From NCBI RefSeq assembly GCF_012489685.1, contig NC_080041.1:98319205-98383204 (forward strand): a stretch of DNA of 64,000 nucleotides, written 5' to 3'. Within the stretch, counting starts at the first letter, position 1. Each line of letters starts with the position of its first letter. Both the position numbers and the translations under genes were made by a program. The stretch is from Lotus japonicus (Eukaryota; Streptophyta; Magnoliopsida; Fabales; Fabaceae). Shown here in pieces: positions 34,999-47,525 of this stretch. Below the pieces are notes generated by a model that saw only the letters and a list, made by a program, of their open reading frames with translations, was not told where the DNA came from and did not search any database.

Positions 34999-36299
34999 AT
35001 GGATCCAAACAATATGGTCGAATGGGACATTTACGACGTTGTCATTGACGAACTTATCAATGACACGACTATAGAAGATATGATGCAGGAGGAGATGGAG
35101 TTTTATCAACAACATGCGAACACTGTTAGGCCCAAGCGAACAAGAAAAGTGATAGAGAGATATCGTGAAGCTGGGCACGAGCGGTTGTGGATGGACTACT
35201 TCTCTGAAAATCCTGTATACCCGGAGGAGCTTTTCCGGCGAAGGTTTCGAATGCGAAAGGATGTGTTCCTCAGAGTTGTAGACGCCGTTGGGTCTCATAA
35301 CCCGTATTTTTTACAGTCTGTTGATGCAGTTGGAAGACAAAGTTTGACACCGCTACAAAAGTGCACTGCCGCTATTCGTATGTTGGCGTACGGATCACCT
35401 GCTGACAGTGTTGACGAGTACGTTCGAATTGGTGAAAGTACTGCAATTGAGTGCCTGAATTTTGTAGAAGGTGTGTGTGCAGTATTCGGTGAAACATATT
35501 TGAGGCGCCCGAACCATGAAGACATTACCCGCCTACTTCAATGGGGGAGTCTCGTGGATTTTCAGGTATGTTGGGTTCTATTGATTGTATGCATTGGGAA
35601 TGGAAAAATTGTCCAGTTGCGTGGAAAGGTCAATACACTCGAGGTGATCATGGAAAGCCCACAATCATGCTTGAAGCAGTGGCATCTCAAGACTTGTGGA
35701 TTTGGCATGCATTTTTTGGCATTGCAGGTTCTAACAATGACATTAATGTGCTAAACCAATCTCCTGTGTTTAATGATGTTTTGAGTGGAAATGCTCCCAT
35801 GGTGAACTTTAGCGTGAATGGAACAATGTATCACATGGGATACTATCTAGCAGACGGCATCTATCCCCTGTGGTCTACATTTGTGAAGACCATCTCAATG
35901 CCACAAGGAGAAAAAAGGCAAAAGTTTGCCAAAAGACAAGAAGCAGCAAGAAAGGACGTTGAACGTGCATTCGACATTCTCCAATCTCGGTTTGCAATAG
36001 TTCGTGGTCCATCACGCTTTTGGCATCCGAATGACATGAAGTCAATAATGTATGCTTGCATCATATTGCATAACATGATTGTTGAAGATGAGCGCAACAC
36101 GTACCAAGGTAATTTTGTTTATGAACAGGTCAATAATGACATATTGGATGCTGAAGTATTAAGTGGTCCTATTCCCGCTTTTAGAAATATCTTGGAAAGA
36201 AGAGCACATCAAATTGAAAGGTCAATCCATCACCAACTTCAAGCAGACTTGGTGGAGCATATTTGGCAGCTTCCCGAAAACGAGAATAATGAAAATTAA
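34999..36299 (+). pseudogene. PIF/Harbinger DDE transposase, one frameshift
   Basis: ALP1/Harbinger-type nuclease. The first frame runs from MDPNNMVEWDIYD to LRRPNHEDITRLLQ at about 35540. The rest is in another frame beginning ESRGFSGMLGSIDCMHWEW, and continues to LPENENNEN with stop at 36299. The offset equals a loss of one base (or gain of two) in the run of G at about 35540. The DDE triad is visible: Asp in GSIDCMHWEW, Asp in GSNNDINVLN, Glu in KDVERAFDILQSRF. Typical flanking motifs FFGIAG, YLADGIYP and ILHNMIVEDE are intact. Apart from the one frameshift it is well conserved, so inactivation is fairly recent. Confidence 0.88.
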
Positions 36300-36774
36300 T
36301 CTTCATGTGTTATTATGTATTTCATTTAAAATGTATTGTTCTTTATTTTTCATTGTCATGTATTTTATTTCGTCTTTATTTCTATCATTCAATAAAATTG
36401 TTTTTGCTATAAAAAACACAATGTACTTTTTTATTTTATTTTAAGTTAATATGTCGATATTTAAATTTAGTTGTTTTAAATATTAAGTAAATTTAAATTA
36501 AATTCGTATAAATATTAATTAAATTATTTTTTAATTGATTTAGTATTAAATTTTAAATCTAAATTGTGTGAAAATAAATATTATTAATTTATGTTGTATG
36601 GTGGGACACGGGTGAGACCCTTCAAATAGTAATTTAAGAAACCATGGGTTGGAGCAAAATCTGGTCCAGTTCCTTAGGAGTTTCTTAAGTCTGATGTGGC
36701 AGTACGGGCCCACAGAAATAGTGCAGAATAGTGCTGAATAGTGTGTTAAGAAACCAGATAATGTAATGTGGCTC

Positions 36775-38580
36775 ATATATTAAATATTACATATTACATT
36801 TCTAATAAAAGTATCCGTTTATTAATTTATTAATTTTTTTAAGCATTACCTTTTGGCTTTTGGGAATTCTAATAAAATTTGCCAAAATAATTAGACAACA
36901 CAATCTCACTGTGTTTGAGAGATATACCTTTTATGTGGCTCTGATCTCATGTCGGCATAATTGAGCAATGTTCGGGTGCACTCAGTCACTCTTGCTTCTC
37001 CTTATACCCTCTTCGGATCCACCGTCAATGAATCACAACCCTCTGTTTTCTGATCTTTAATAAAAAGATCAACTCACAACAACAACCACCTTAAAATTAT
37101 TACTCAACTTTAAAAGGTCTTACTTATCACTCAAACTCAAACTATATTTTTTCTTTGTTTTTCTAAAGAAGAAGTTCACCTTAAAATTAAAAAAAAAAAA
37201 CTACTACTTATCAAAAATTATACTTTTTTCTTATCATTATCAATGTTTAATCAACCTCACTTTTATTCTAAAACAAATTCTTAGCTTTGAAAACATGGGT
37301 GAATTTATTTCCTCTGCCAATTTAGGAAAATAAACACGAATAATTATATCTTCACACCTCATTTTTAAGGTGTTGAGAGGTGGAGGGAGAGAGATAGAAG
37401 AAAGGAGAGAGGAAGTAAATATGTGATATGTGATTTCACTTATTTGATTGATAAAAAAAAGATAAATAGAAAGAAAATGAAAGTGGAAAAGAAGTGGAGA
37501 GGTGCGTATATATCATAACTCAATAAACATTTATCATATAAGTGATCGTTGATAAGTTTATTTGCAAATATAATTAAAATAAATTGAAAAAATTTTACAC
37601 ACATCCATATGTAAATATTTCTTTATAATCCGAATTAAAAAATTATTAAAATAAACTCAAAATGTTTTCAAATGCCAATGGCTCTTATATGTTAATGTAG
37701 TCCATATATGTTAATGTAAAACTCTTTCAAAAATCCATCTTAATAAAGGGATAATTAGGACATTAGACATTATCACCCAATAGTTGTTGAACATTCAATG
37801 GGATTTAACCTGTTTGATGGGTACGACTTAGAAAGCATTTTACATATCACATTTTTAGGTTTTGAGTTTGGTCTAACTTTACCTTAAAAAGTCAGATTTT
37901 AAGGTAGGGTTGACTCAAATTTTAATATAGTATTTGAACATATCCTAGATAAGTTTATCGGAGGCCTTATATATGAGTTGTCGACATATGTTTATTCCTG
38001 TAATTTTTACACTCCCGGTATTTAGTTTTGAGCGTGATAGAGTATCTTAAGGTCTCACATTGATTAAAGATGTAAACAATAGATGTTTATTTTTTTGCTA
38101 CATCGAAAAACTAACAATAGGTGTTTATAAAAAGTAGAACAACTCATAAAACCAAGATAATTTTGAGGTAGAGTTGAATCTAATACTACTTATAAAATTT
38201 ACCAATTCAAACAAGAGTTTAATTTTGATACACCGTCGGTGCATCAAACTTTTTCTCTTCAAACAAAAGGAATGATTAGGTAAAATCACCCATTCTATTT
38301 GAGTTCATAGTTTGGATCATCATCCGATTAGTTAACACTAAGGCACCCCATTCACAAGAGTTTAGTTGTGTTTATTTTATAGGATAAAAACGTATGTATA
38401 TGTTCGAGAGAATTTATGTAAATAGTTTATTGTCTTCTTATAAACTGTTTTAAGCTTAGAACATGTTAGGTGGCTCGAAAAACAAAAAACTAATCAATGA
38501 CGATCTAGGGTAATTCATAGTCCGTGGGTCAATATTAGTCTCGCTCTAAGTTGTGACCCTCATCACTAAGTTTTTTATTA
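36775..38580. other. Intergenic, AT-rich, no gene seen
   Basis: No credible reading frames. Scattered short repeats only. Confidence 0.5.
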
Positions 38581-38690
38581 AATCGGAAAGATAAATTACA
38601 CTTTTTAGGGATTGATCCCTGAATCATCCCCTCCTCAACCCATATATTACCCTCTTCTTACCACTTGCGCTATCATTCAGGGACCACTCC
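38581..38690 (-). mobile_element. SINE-like fragment
   Basis: On the minus strand: CCTGAATGATAGCGCAAGTG (A-box-like), a GGGATCAATCCC in the B-box position, and AATTTATCTTTCCGATT near the 3' end; the same family as 31995-32086. A second A-box-like GGTTAGCGCACTAAGCGG lies nearby (about 38794-38811, minus). Confidence 0.45.
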
Positions 38691-39000
38691 CCCTCTAATC
38701 TAAATAAATAAAGGATTAGTTTTCAGAAATTCACAAATAACACATATTTGAATCCCAACTCTTGCGAATAGAAAAAACTTCTTGATCAGCCCCCTACCGC
38801 TTAGTGCGCTAACCGTGGGGCGAAAGATTAATCTCACGGCTGTCGGATGTGGGATACCTTGATCAAGATAAAAAAAAAAAAAAAAAAACACAGATTCTAA
38901 TGAACGATGATGTCGATGACCATAATCAACGGTTCCAAATCTTGCATGTCCCCCTACAGCTAGCACCATAGAAACCAATCACTTCGCAACGGGTCCACCA

Positions 39001-39007
39001 TATATAA
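39001..39007 (+). promoter_or_regulatory. TATA box of the remorin gene
   Basis: TATATAA, 90 bases before the remorin ATG, followed at the right distance by a CT-rich leader (TTTCTCTTTCACTCTGC, CTCTCTCTCTCTG). Predicted start of transcription near 39033. Confidence 0.6.
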
Positions 39008-39096
39008 CTTTAACGTTTCCTCTGTTTCTCTTTCACTCTGCTTCTGTGTTCTGTTTTTCTCTCTCTCTCTGAATTGAGCATTCGAAGCTAGCATCA

Positions 39097-42000
39097 ATGG
39101 CTGAGCTACAAAAGAAGGCGGAATCTGACACCACTCCGGCTCCAGTTGCTGCTGTGCCACCACCATCAAACGACGCCGTAGCCAAGAAAGCTCCGGAGGT
39201 GGCGGCAGATGATTCCAAAGCTCTTGTTGTTGTACCTGAGAGTGAGTTTTCTTTGCTATTCACTCAATTTCACGTTATCTTATTTTCTTTAACTGCTTCT
39301 CTTATGCTTCTTTGTCTATGACTGTTTTCCGGTGGAAAAATTCATGGGTTTTCATCAAAATCTGATTTTGATTATCCAGTGTGAAGTGAGTTGGTGTGAG
39401 TGTGAACCTTGTTGTTACTTTCTGCAATACTTGCAAAGGTCTTGATTCTCTTCTTTGATAGCTGTTTAAGGATGGATTGAATTTTTTGAATGAAAGGTTG
39501 TCATTTTTCAATTTCTTTCAGAGATTCAATTTCAACTCTTGGCTTATTTCCTTCATTTCTAAGGTCTATTTATGATCATATATAGCTCTCATAAGTGATG
39601 TTGTATTCTTATTCACATTTCTTTCAATTATTTGATCAATCCCATTTTTTAGACATCTGTAAGTTTGGTTCAAGTTTTTCTAATCAATTCTTAGTAGCTT
39701 CTTTCATAATCAATTCTTAGTAGCTTCTTCCATAATCAATTCTGCTTCCTTAGTCTTTTTTCATGATGGGTGTCTACTACCTAAAGTGGGTGACTATTAA
39801 GCATTCCTTATCAGATCTGTATGCTGTGTATGATTTACTTTCTTGATGGGGTCAATAGTTAGGTATCCACCATTCACTTATTTCTATATATGATCTGTTT
39901 TTTTGGCTTGCAAAAGTTGCTTCTGTTATTTAATGCTTACTTTGGCAACATGAATGTATATGTAGCTATACTTTGGGTGTCAAACTAACTGTATTCATGC
40001 TCCTTTATTATAATAAGTAATTCATTTCCACCTATAGGTCTACTTAGGCTTATCCCCTTAGCAATTTCGCTCATCAAAATATATTGTTATACAACCATCA
40101 AATGTGTAGATCAATTGGCATGTGATTGTTTAGCTTAAGTAGAGATTTCAGGTTCGACCCCTGTGAATGTAGCTACATCAAATCCTCGGTTGTGAGAACT
40201 TTTCCGCCTATAATGGTCCTACACGACTCAAACATAATTGTTTCTATGGTTGATACCTGGTTTAAACAAACAAAAAAATGTTCTACATATCAATGATGAG
40301 TCTCTTTCATGTCTCAATAATTGATTGATTTTCTTAGGCTCTCCATGTGATTGTAAGAAATTATTTTTTGTTCCATGGTGTGAGGAAAGTTGTTTGTTGT
40401 TCCACTCTGGCAAAACGATGCTTTAATTTGTATGCAAAGTTAGTCTGAACTGTTTTTGGAGTTATATCCAGCTGTGTTTAATTTATTGCATATAATAAGA
40501 AAGTGGGCATCATGATTAAAATCCAATAATGAAGGAAAGACTGCATTATTGGCATCTTTACACTTTACTTATTTTCAAATGTTTTCTTTTTGAATGTATT
40601 CTTTCATTCTTATTTCATTGCCTTTGACAATTATGGTACTCCTTTATTAAGTAAAGGTCCTGTTATAAATCAAGTGGCATCAACTTCTACTAATTAAGTT
40701 GGTGTTAAACTGATATCCATACTTTTCCTTTTGATTTAGTTGGTTTCTTCATATCATTTGTTTGGTTTACTAATTTTATTTTTTTTATTGGACTACAGAG
40801 ACACCAGTTCCTGAAAACAAACCAAGCTCAAAAGGATCCCTCGATAGGGGTTAGTGTTGACTGTTACTTTTATATTTCTCTTACATTTAACCTAATATGT
40901 TATGCATTAGTATCTGGAGCTCTTAGAGCATGTTTGGTTCCCCGTTGGAGAACCTCAGAATCAATTTTGATGGAGTAAAATCAATCTTTGATGACAAATA
41001 TAGATGTTTTTGTAAGTCATTTTAGAGAATTGATTTCAGTCTTAAAATCAATTTTGCTAGAAGCTAGAGAGAGTAACTTCTACATTGAACATACTGAGAT
41101 TTTACAATATTACCCTACAAAAGTCAAAAACCACATTTATTTTCGTAATGTATCTGAACATAATATGCTATGCATTAGTATCTGGAGCTCTTAGAGCATG
41201 TTTGATTCCCCTTTGGAGAACCTTCAAATCAATTCTGATAGAGTAAAATCAATTTTGGATAACAAATATATATTTGTGAGTCATTTTGGAGAATTAATTT
41301 CAGTCCTAAAATCAATTCTGCTAGAAGCAAGAGAGGGTAACTTCTGTGTTGAACATAATCAATTTTGAGATTTCACAATATTACCTTACAAAAGCCACAT
41401 CTTTTTCCGTAATGTATCCAAACATAAATTACTTCATTTTCTACTCATTTTTTACTATAATCAATTTTGCCAAAATCAATTCTGAAAACGCCAATCCAAA
41501 TACACACTCTTAGATTCACCGCTATCATGTAAGTACACATAACAAATATATACAAGGATTTCTAGCCGGCAAATTTCTGTCTCTTCCTTAGTAACATAAA
41601 TATGTGCCAATACTAATACTGTTTTGTAATCTCTTTATAAATGCCATATCTAGAGATTCTGGTTTACAATCACTTTTTCTACACATAGCATATGTCTCTC
41701 TATAAGCAATGATTGACTTGTGTAAATCTGTGGTTTGCAGATGTTGCTCTGGCAGAATTAGAGAAAGAGAAAAGACTGTCTTATGTGAAGGCATGGGAAG
41801 AAAGTGAAAAAAGCAAAACAGAGAACAAGTAAGACTACCCAATTGTGATGCTGTAAATGCTTAATGCTTAGAATATGGAAGAAGTTATGTTACTACAAAT
41901 TTCCAATGTTTTTTGGAAGTAGTGTTTTTGATTCATCTCTAAATCTTAGAAATTAATTGATTGGTTAACAGAGCTCAAAAGAATCTCTCTGATGTTGTTG

Positions 42001-43197
42001 CATGGGAAAACAGTAAGAAGGCAGCTCTTGAAGCTCAACTGAGAAAAATTGAGGTAATGCATAGCCTGTTATTCAGCTATTTAATTATTAACATGATGAA
42101 AATACTTTTCTAATATACATGCTACAATCTACATAATAACATTACATATTTTGGATCAGGAGGAAAAGTAGTCTATCTGTTTGAAATATCAAACAATGTG
42201 GTAAATTCAAAATGCTAAAGTTTATCTCATGATGAACAATAGATTTCATGATATAAATTTTCTTATTGAAATTTCACATCACATGATTTAATCATGTGAA
42301 AATTTTGTTACTCTTTTTTGATAAATAGTCGTCCATTTTGTTAGTGTGTCCCACCTTTTTTAGGCATAAGTGTCAATACAAGGATCATGTAAATGCTGAA
42401 ATTTCACCTAACAAATCATAATAAATGAAATTTTGTATCTATCTCTCATTATAAAATATTCATAAATTTTGTTACAGCTCTACTTATTTAATGTGAAAAT
42501 TTACCAACTGCTTTGTTTTTTTTTTCATTCATTGCCTAGTTCTTGCAAGACATTTGGAACTTCTAGTTTTTATCCAACTATTTTACTTTCCTTAAATGAT
42601 ATCAAACATCTGTTATGCTAAATGGAAATTTTCCTTAACAAAGAATGATGCTTACATTAATGAAGTAAGAAACTTCATGCATCCAGGGTACCAATACTAC
42701 TTAGTGCATATTTATAAAACTTATACAATTGATTCTCAAGTCAGAAACAATTCAAGGGAGAAGTTTATGTGAATAGCTTCTGACTTTCAAAATTGATCCT
42801 GATAATTCTTCCATATAGACAAATGGTACAGACAAAGTTGAGGGACCTTTTTTTTTTCTTTTCATTCAAAAGATAAGCATGTGCTATGAATTAGTGGAAG
42901 AACAAATATTATTGTCATGTGCACTGTGAATGAAGAAGATTCAAATGAACATGCAAGAACTGTTAGCATGCAACTTTTAACAACCCCTTGTTTATACAGG
43001 AACGATTGGAGAAAAAGAAAGCAGAATATGGTGAAAAAATGAAGAACAAGATAGCCTTAGTTCACAAGGAAGCAGAGGAGAGGAGAGCCATGATTGAAGC
43101 CAAGCGTGGTGAAGATCTTCTCAAGGCAGAGGAATTGGCTGCAAAGTTCCGTGCAACTGGAACCACTCCAAAGAAGCCAGTATTGGGATGCTTTTGA
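39097..43197 (+). CDS. Remorin, group 1 type
   Basis: Plant-specific plasma-membrane nanodomain scaffold, implicated in symbiosis, virus movement and plasmodesmata. Five coding exons: 39097-39241, 40799-40849, 41741-41828, 41972-42053, 43000-43197; 564 bases, 187 residues, all GT/AG. The N-terminal half is disordered and Ala/Pro-rich (TTPAPVAAVPPPSNDAVAKK, SKALVVVPE). The C-terminal remorin domain is an amphipathic coiled coil: LAELEKEKRLSYVKAWEESE, AQKNLSDVVAWENSKKAALE, EEKMKNKI-type repeats and KEAEERRAMIEAKRGEDLLK. The extreme C-terminus KKPVLGCF carries the conserved cysteine used for S-acylation in the membrane anchor. Length matches group 1 remorins such as potato StREM1 and Arabidopsis AtREM1.2/1.3. 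The gene is the only plus-strand host gene here. Confidence 0.94.
40100..40277 (+). mobile_element. tRNA-derived SINE in remorin intron 1
   Basis: B box GGTTCGACCCC at 40151-40161, A-box-like TAGATCAATTGGCATG upstream, 3' part ACTCAAACATAATTGTTTCT shared with the SINEs at 22380-22553 and 44794-44970, and an A-rich tail. Confidence 0.68.
40893..41428. repeat. 268-bp tandem duplication in remorin intron 2
   Basis: Unit 1 (40893-41160) and unit 2 (41161-41428) start TAATATGTTATGCATTAGTA and TAATATGCTATGCATTAGTA and stay aligned at a 268-base offset with scattered substitutions and small indels. The repeated sequence is rich in AAATCAATTTTG-type phrases that recur in the PLIM2 and MYB introns, so it includes a dispersed repeat. 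Confidence 0.85.
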
Positions 43198-43959
43198 AAT
43201 TTTTTGAACTTGTGTTTGATGTCCAAATCAAATAAATTTGTAATTGCAAATTTTGTATGTATTTTCCTGTTGTTTTGTTCTCACTATTGTTTGTGTGCAG
43301 AAAAAGAAGAAAACAAAATAGTCCCCAGAAAAACAAATTTTTTTAAATGCTTTATGTAAATCTATCTTTCATTTGGATGTGTGTATGTGTTCTATGGTTG
43401 TTTTTCATATCAAAATTACTCAAATTATTGTCAAGTAAATTGTGTTCTATGGTTGTTTTTTGTTTTTCACATTTACTATTTGTAATAAAACTGAAGTTAA
43501 CAAGAACAAAATCCTCAATCTCACAACTAATAAATAACCACTATGTTCAACCATTCACAAACTCATATAAGAAAATGTTCGGATACGCAGTAGAATATTT
43601 TAGAGAAGGTAAAATCACGGTGGAAAGAAGTAAAAACTACTAAGGATAGTTGCTTCTGTCCACCATCATTTTAGCTCACCGTGATTTTCCAAGTATATAA
43701 AAAACATTCACTAATTCTAACAATTCTTCAACACTACAAAAACATCAAACCAAAAGCTAAAAACACACAACTTTAAGCAGACACACTAAAGGGCACGGTT
43801 TCAAATTGTAGTCTGCAATCCCAAATGCAGGTAGCGTAAACGGATTTTAGAGTCACCGCATTGGCATTAGGACTGCAATTGATGTCGCATTAACCAACAT
43901 TTGTCTACAATTCCACGATGTAGCAGCAACCACGACTGCGACCGCAGTTTCAATCCCTG
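43198..43959. other. Convergent 3' flanks of remorin and the MYB gene
   Basis: The two genes are transcribed toward each other across 762 bases. No gene seen; several A/T-rich stretches could hold polyadenylation signals. Confidence 0.5.
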
Positions 43960-46650
43960 CTAGAGGGGACAAACAAAAGAGTTTCCTTCTAAGAAGCTCA
44001 TGTCATTGTAGATAGGAAAATCTAGTAAGAGCTGCAAAGCAGTGTCTGATGAGTCCTCCAAGTCATTAGAGCATGATGAATCAGACCCATGATGCTGAAC
44101 CACATCTTCTTCAGCACACAACAACTCTTGTTTCACAGCATTGTTTGAGGATCCAAATGGGTCAGCAGCATTAGTAGTAACAGCAGAAACTGAGTCACAT
44201 TTGTTGGAAGATGATCCTGCAGAAAGAGGACTCAAGCAGAAGCTGTTAATGTTCTTGTTTTGATTATGATCTGGCTTGTGAAAGTTGCGAAATGAATCTC
44301 CAATTTCAGAGTTCCACATGCGGAGGAAGTGGTCACAGTGGTGAGTTGTTTTGGTGGTGTTGAGGCTTGAAAGCCTTGCCTCTGCTTCAAGCCTTGCACC
44401 TTCCCATTGAGCCATGTGGCGTGTGGAAATGGAAGATGATGCAGAAGGTGCATGGTTGGGCTGGTGGGTTTTTGGGTCAAGACCCAGGGCTTTGAGACGT
44501 TTCTTCAAGTGGGTGTTCCAAAAGTTTTTTATTTCATTGTCAGTTCTTCCTGGTAGCTGAGAGGCAATTGCAGCCCACCTGAGAACATTGTGAAATTTGT
44601 CTACTCAAAATAAAAATTATAACATATATAATGTTGAACATTGAAGTACAAGTAATAAGAGAAAGAGTTAACCAAAGACAGTATTAGTGTCAAAACCCAC
44701 AAACGCATTACCTTAAAATTTTGGGTGAAGATTTAATGCCGGATCACTATCCGATCTTATCTTGTAAGTTCACTGTAGCATATAACAAAAGAGTTTTTTT
44801 TTTTTTTTTTCCAAATAGAAGTATCATTCACGAGAGACAATTATGTTCGAGTCAAAACATTCACATTCTATTAGACTAGCCTCTTAGTGAAATTCTTTAT
44901 ATAAACAGGACTCGAACCGAGACTTTGTTTAAGGGTAATCAAACATGTAACCCTTGTTGCTATTAAAGCTTATTGGAGCTTACCTACTAAAAAAATACTA
45001 AATAATAAACTCTAATAAGTTTTTTTATTGGCATCCAAACGGGCTATAATGCACCTTATCTTGATTTTATTACAAAGTAGTCTAAAATCAAAACAGCAAA
45101 GTAAGATATTTTTATGGGACCAAAAAAGCTTAATAAGAACATATAAATATATATTCATCATTTGTTGCGTATTGTTTCTGTATGCACATGTAGGGGAATG
45201 TAAACATCATGGATTTGTGATAAGACAAAAATGGATACTTCTCTACCTAAAGAAAAGGTATGGTAGAAAACAAAAACTCATGCTAGATGCACAGTAAAAT
45301 ATCATGTGAGCTAAAATCATGATAGATAGAAGTAACTTCTCTTATCTTTTACTTCTGTCCATTATGATTATGATTTTAGCGTTTTCGTATATCCAAACAT
45401 CATGCACTCAAATGCTGAGTTTGTTTACCTATTTCCTAGGATGCCATGAAGCTGAATGACTAGTTTTTCTTCCTCAGGAGTAAATGGACCACGTTTAATG
45501 TCAGGTCTCAGATAGTTTGTCCACCGAAGCCGGCAACTCTTACCACAACGAAGAAGACCTGAAAAGGAAAAAAAAAAACAGTCTCATAATCTCAGGAACA
45601 TGATGAAGGTCTTATGTATCAGGTTGAAAAACAGAAAAAATAATCAAATATTTTCTTTTGTTTGTTTGACAAATAACATTGTTAGAAGGAAATTAAAGAA
45701 CAAAATTTTGCTAAGTGTGCAAAATTGAGGAGTCACAGCATGACTGGTGGCTAGCTTATCTGCAGTTGAAATCTACAATCAATAAAAATTGAAGCTAAAA
45801 TTTTGGTTATATACAGACAGAATAAAACAGAAAAAAAATGGTCAACAACATGATATAATTATTCTCCAAGCACTGCATTAAATTTGTCTGGTACTTCAAA
45901 TTACATTCCTTTCATATTATTCCTGCCTTTTAACTTTTAAGAACATGAATAAAGAAGAGTAGGAGACAAAGAAGTTAAGAGTGATAGCATCAAATAACTT
46001 GTTTAAGGGTTTTAAATATTACCATGAATTTAACTATTTAAGTAGAGCCAAAGATAAAAACTTTCTTATTCTTCAACCCCAGCATTCTGTTCTAAACTTC
46101 TAATAGATCAGTAGTGGTTAAAATATGCCACCATTATTGAGACACACAAAAATCATCCAAGTCACTTAGAAACAAGGAATAAAGCCAATTTCAAAAAGAG
46201 GTTAGAGAGTTTTATGTAACATATTTATTGTAACTCTTATTCATATTTGTAAACTCGTTTGAAAACCATAATAAAAAGTAAAATCATGGTGGACAGAAGT
46301 AAAAATTAAGAGAACTTGCTTTTGCTTTTGTTTACTATGATTTTAACTTCACTGTAATTTTTTAATGAATTTGCAAGCTGAATCAACTTATTTTCCCCTA
46401 CAGTTATTTTGGCACCTAAAATCTACTCACATAAGCTTTATCTCAGAATTGATTCCGTCTTTAGAATCAATTCTTCAGAGGCTATATGCAAAAGAGATAG
46501 GCAAAGGATAAAACCTGTCATCTTGGGGAGAGAACGCCAGCTTCCATGACCACCATTCTTCTTGATATAATTAGTAAGAACTTCATCCTCTTCAGCTGTC
46601 CATGGTCCTTTCTTCAAACCCTTCTTGTCACAACATGGTGTCCTTCCCAT
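43960..46650 (-). CDS. MYB17: R2R3-MYB transcription factor, subgroup 9 (MIXTA/MYB17-like)
   Basis: Nuclear R2R3-MYB regulator. Three coding exons (minus): 46650-46515, 45558-45429, 44578-43960; 885 bases, 294 residues; exon junctions at the standard MYB positions. R2: [19 protein letters not shown] through [19 protein letters not shown]3: [20 protein letters not shown] through [20 protein letters not shown]. Downstream, [20 protein letters not shown] is the subgroup 9 motif found in MYB16, MYB106 and MYB17, which act in epidermal cell shaping, cuticle and early inflorescence development. The first exon and R3 wording ([33 protein letters not shown]) fits MYB17 better than MYB16/106, by recall. 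HGSWRSLP is preceded by GG, one residue more than the usual single G-H. The rest is Ser/Asn-rich and acidic, plausibly the activation region. Confidence 0.92.
44794..44970 (-). mobile_element. tRNA-derived SINE in MYB intron 2
   Basis: On the minus strand: TTACATGTTTGATTACCCTT and the B box GGTTCGAGTCC, a body, GACTCGAACATAATTGTCTC, then a run of 17 A (T at 44794-44810 plus). The order and wording match the SINE at 22380-22553. Confidence 0.72.
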
Positions 46651-47525
46651 TATTCTTTCTCAAATTTTCACCAGCACTCACCGCAATATCACATTAACAA
46701 AGTAAAGGGAACAAGAAAAAAATGCAGAATTCCCATTATTAAATGAAGTTCGCACCTTCAGATAATTCCTCTCTATGTTTCCAACACTAAAGAAACACCT
46801 CATAAAGCACTATGATGAAGACTCAAAGCAATGAATGAGAGTATAAAAAGAGAAGCACATGGATGTTAAAAAAGGTGGATGTTTATGCGAGATTAAAAAG
46901 TCGATCTATTGTCTTAAAATGATGTCTCATTTTCTATCACATAAATGAAATTGTCACGTCAAATAAAAACCATCAAAAGGTTATAAATGTTATATCCATG
47001 CATTTTAATACATTTTTTTAACTACTTGTGACATAATTTCACAAGTTGAGGCAGAAAATGAAACATCATTTGGAGACAAATATTCTTGATGCCTTTATCT
47101 ATCTGAAGGGATTTGAGGTGGCATTGTTATTGGACAGGGGCTTTGCAATTGCAAGCAGTATCAGCGAGTTTCAAGCTGGTTTGTGCAATGAATGCATGTG
47201 CTGTGTAGCATTGAGAAGTTGCATCATCATTGAGACAAAAAAATAATTGCACAAACCGTGAAAGAGAGTTTAATAATGGTGGGGTGTAGATTTTGCTTTG
47301 GTTTTCATTTTGCACATAAGTAGTCAAGATGATAGTGATTGCATTAATGGCAGAGACAGAGTTGAGAAAAATGGAAGTTATTAATGGAGGATTCTGTTCC
47401 AGAAAAGTCAGTGTAGGATCAAAAACCAACACGGACAGTTAAAGGAGGAGGACGTGAACATTTAATGGATCGGAAGGTGCAATTAATGGCATTCACAGGA
47501 TACGAACACACCAGGAAATGAAATA

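Larger units (their letters stand above)
32090..36774 (+). mobile_element. PIF/Harbinger DNA transposon, about 4.7 kb, decayed
   Basis: Carries the two-gene set of plant PIF/Harbinger elements in one orientation: ORF1 (SANT/trihelix-like, 33159-34508) and DDE transposase (34999-36299). The left end GAGCAACTCCAACGCTAG and the inverted right end GAGCCACATTACATTATCTG both run into GTTTCTTAAC, and both subterminal regions contain GTTCCTTAG and AAGAAACCA motifs. A TAA trinucleotide precedes the left end (expected target type TWA), but a clear match on the right is missing, so the ends are approximate. Between left end and ORF1 lie a GGTGGCGGTGAGG-rich tract (about 32470-32810) and a cluster of ACCGGTT-type motifs (32910-33045). 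Both reading frames are broken, so this copy should not be autonomous. Confidence 0.8.
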
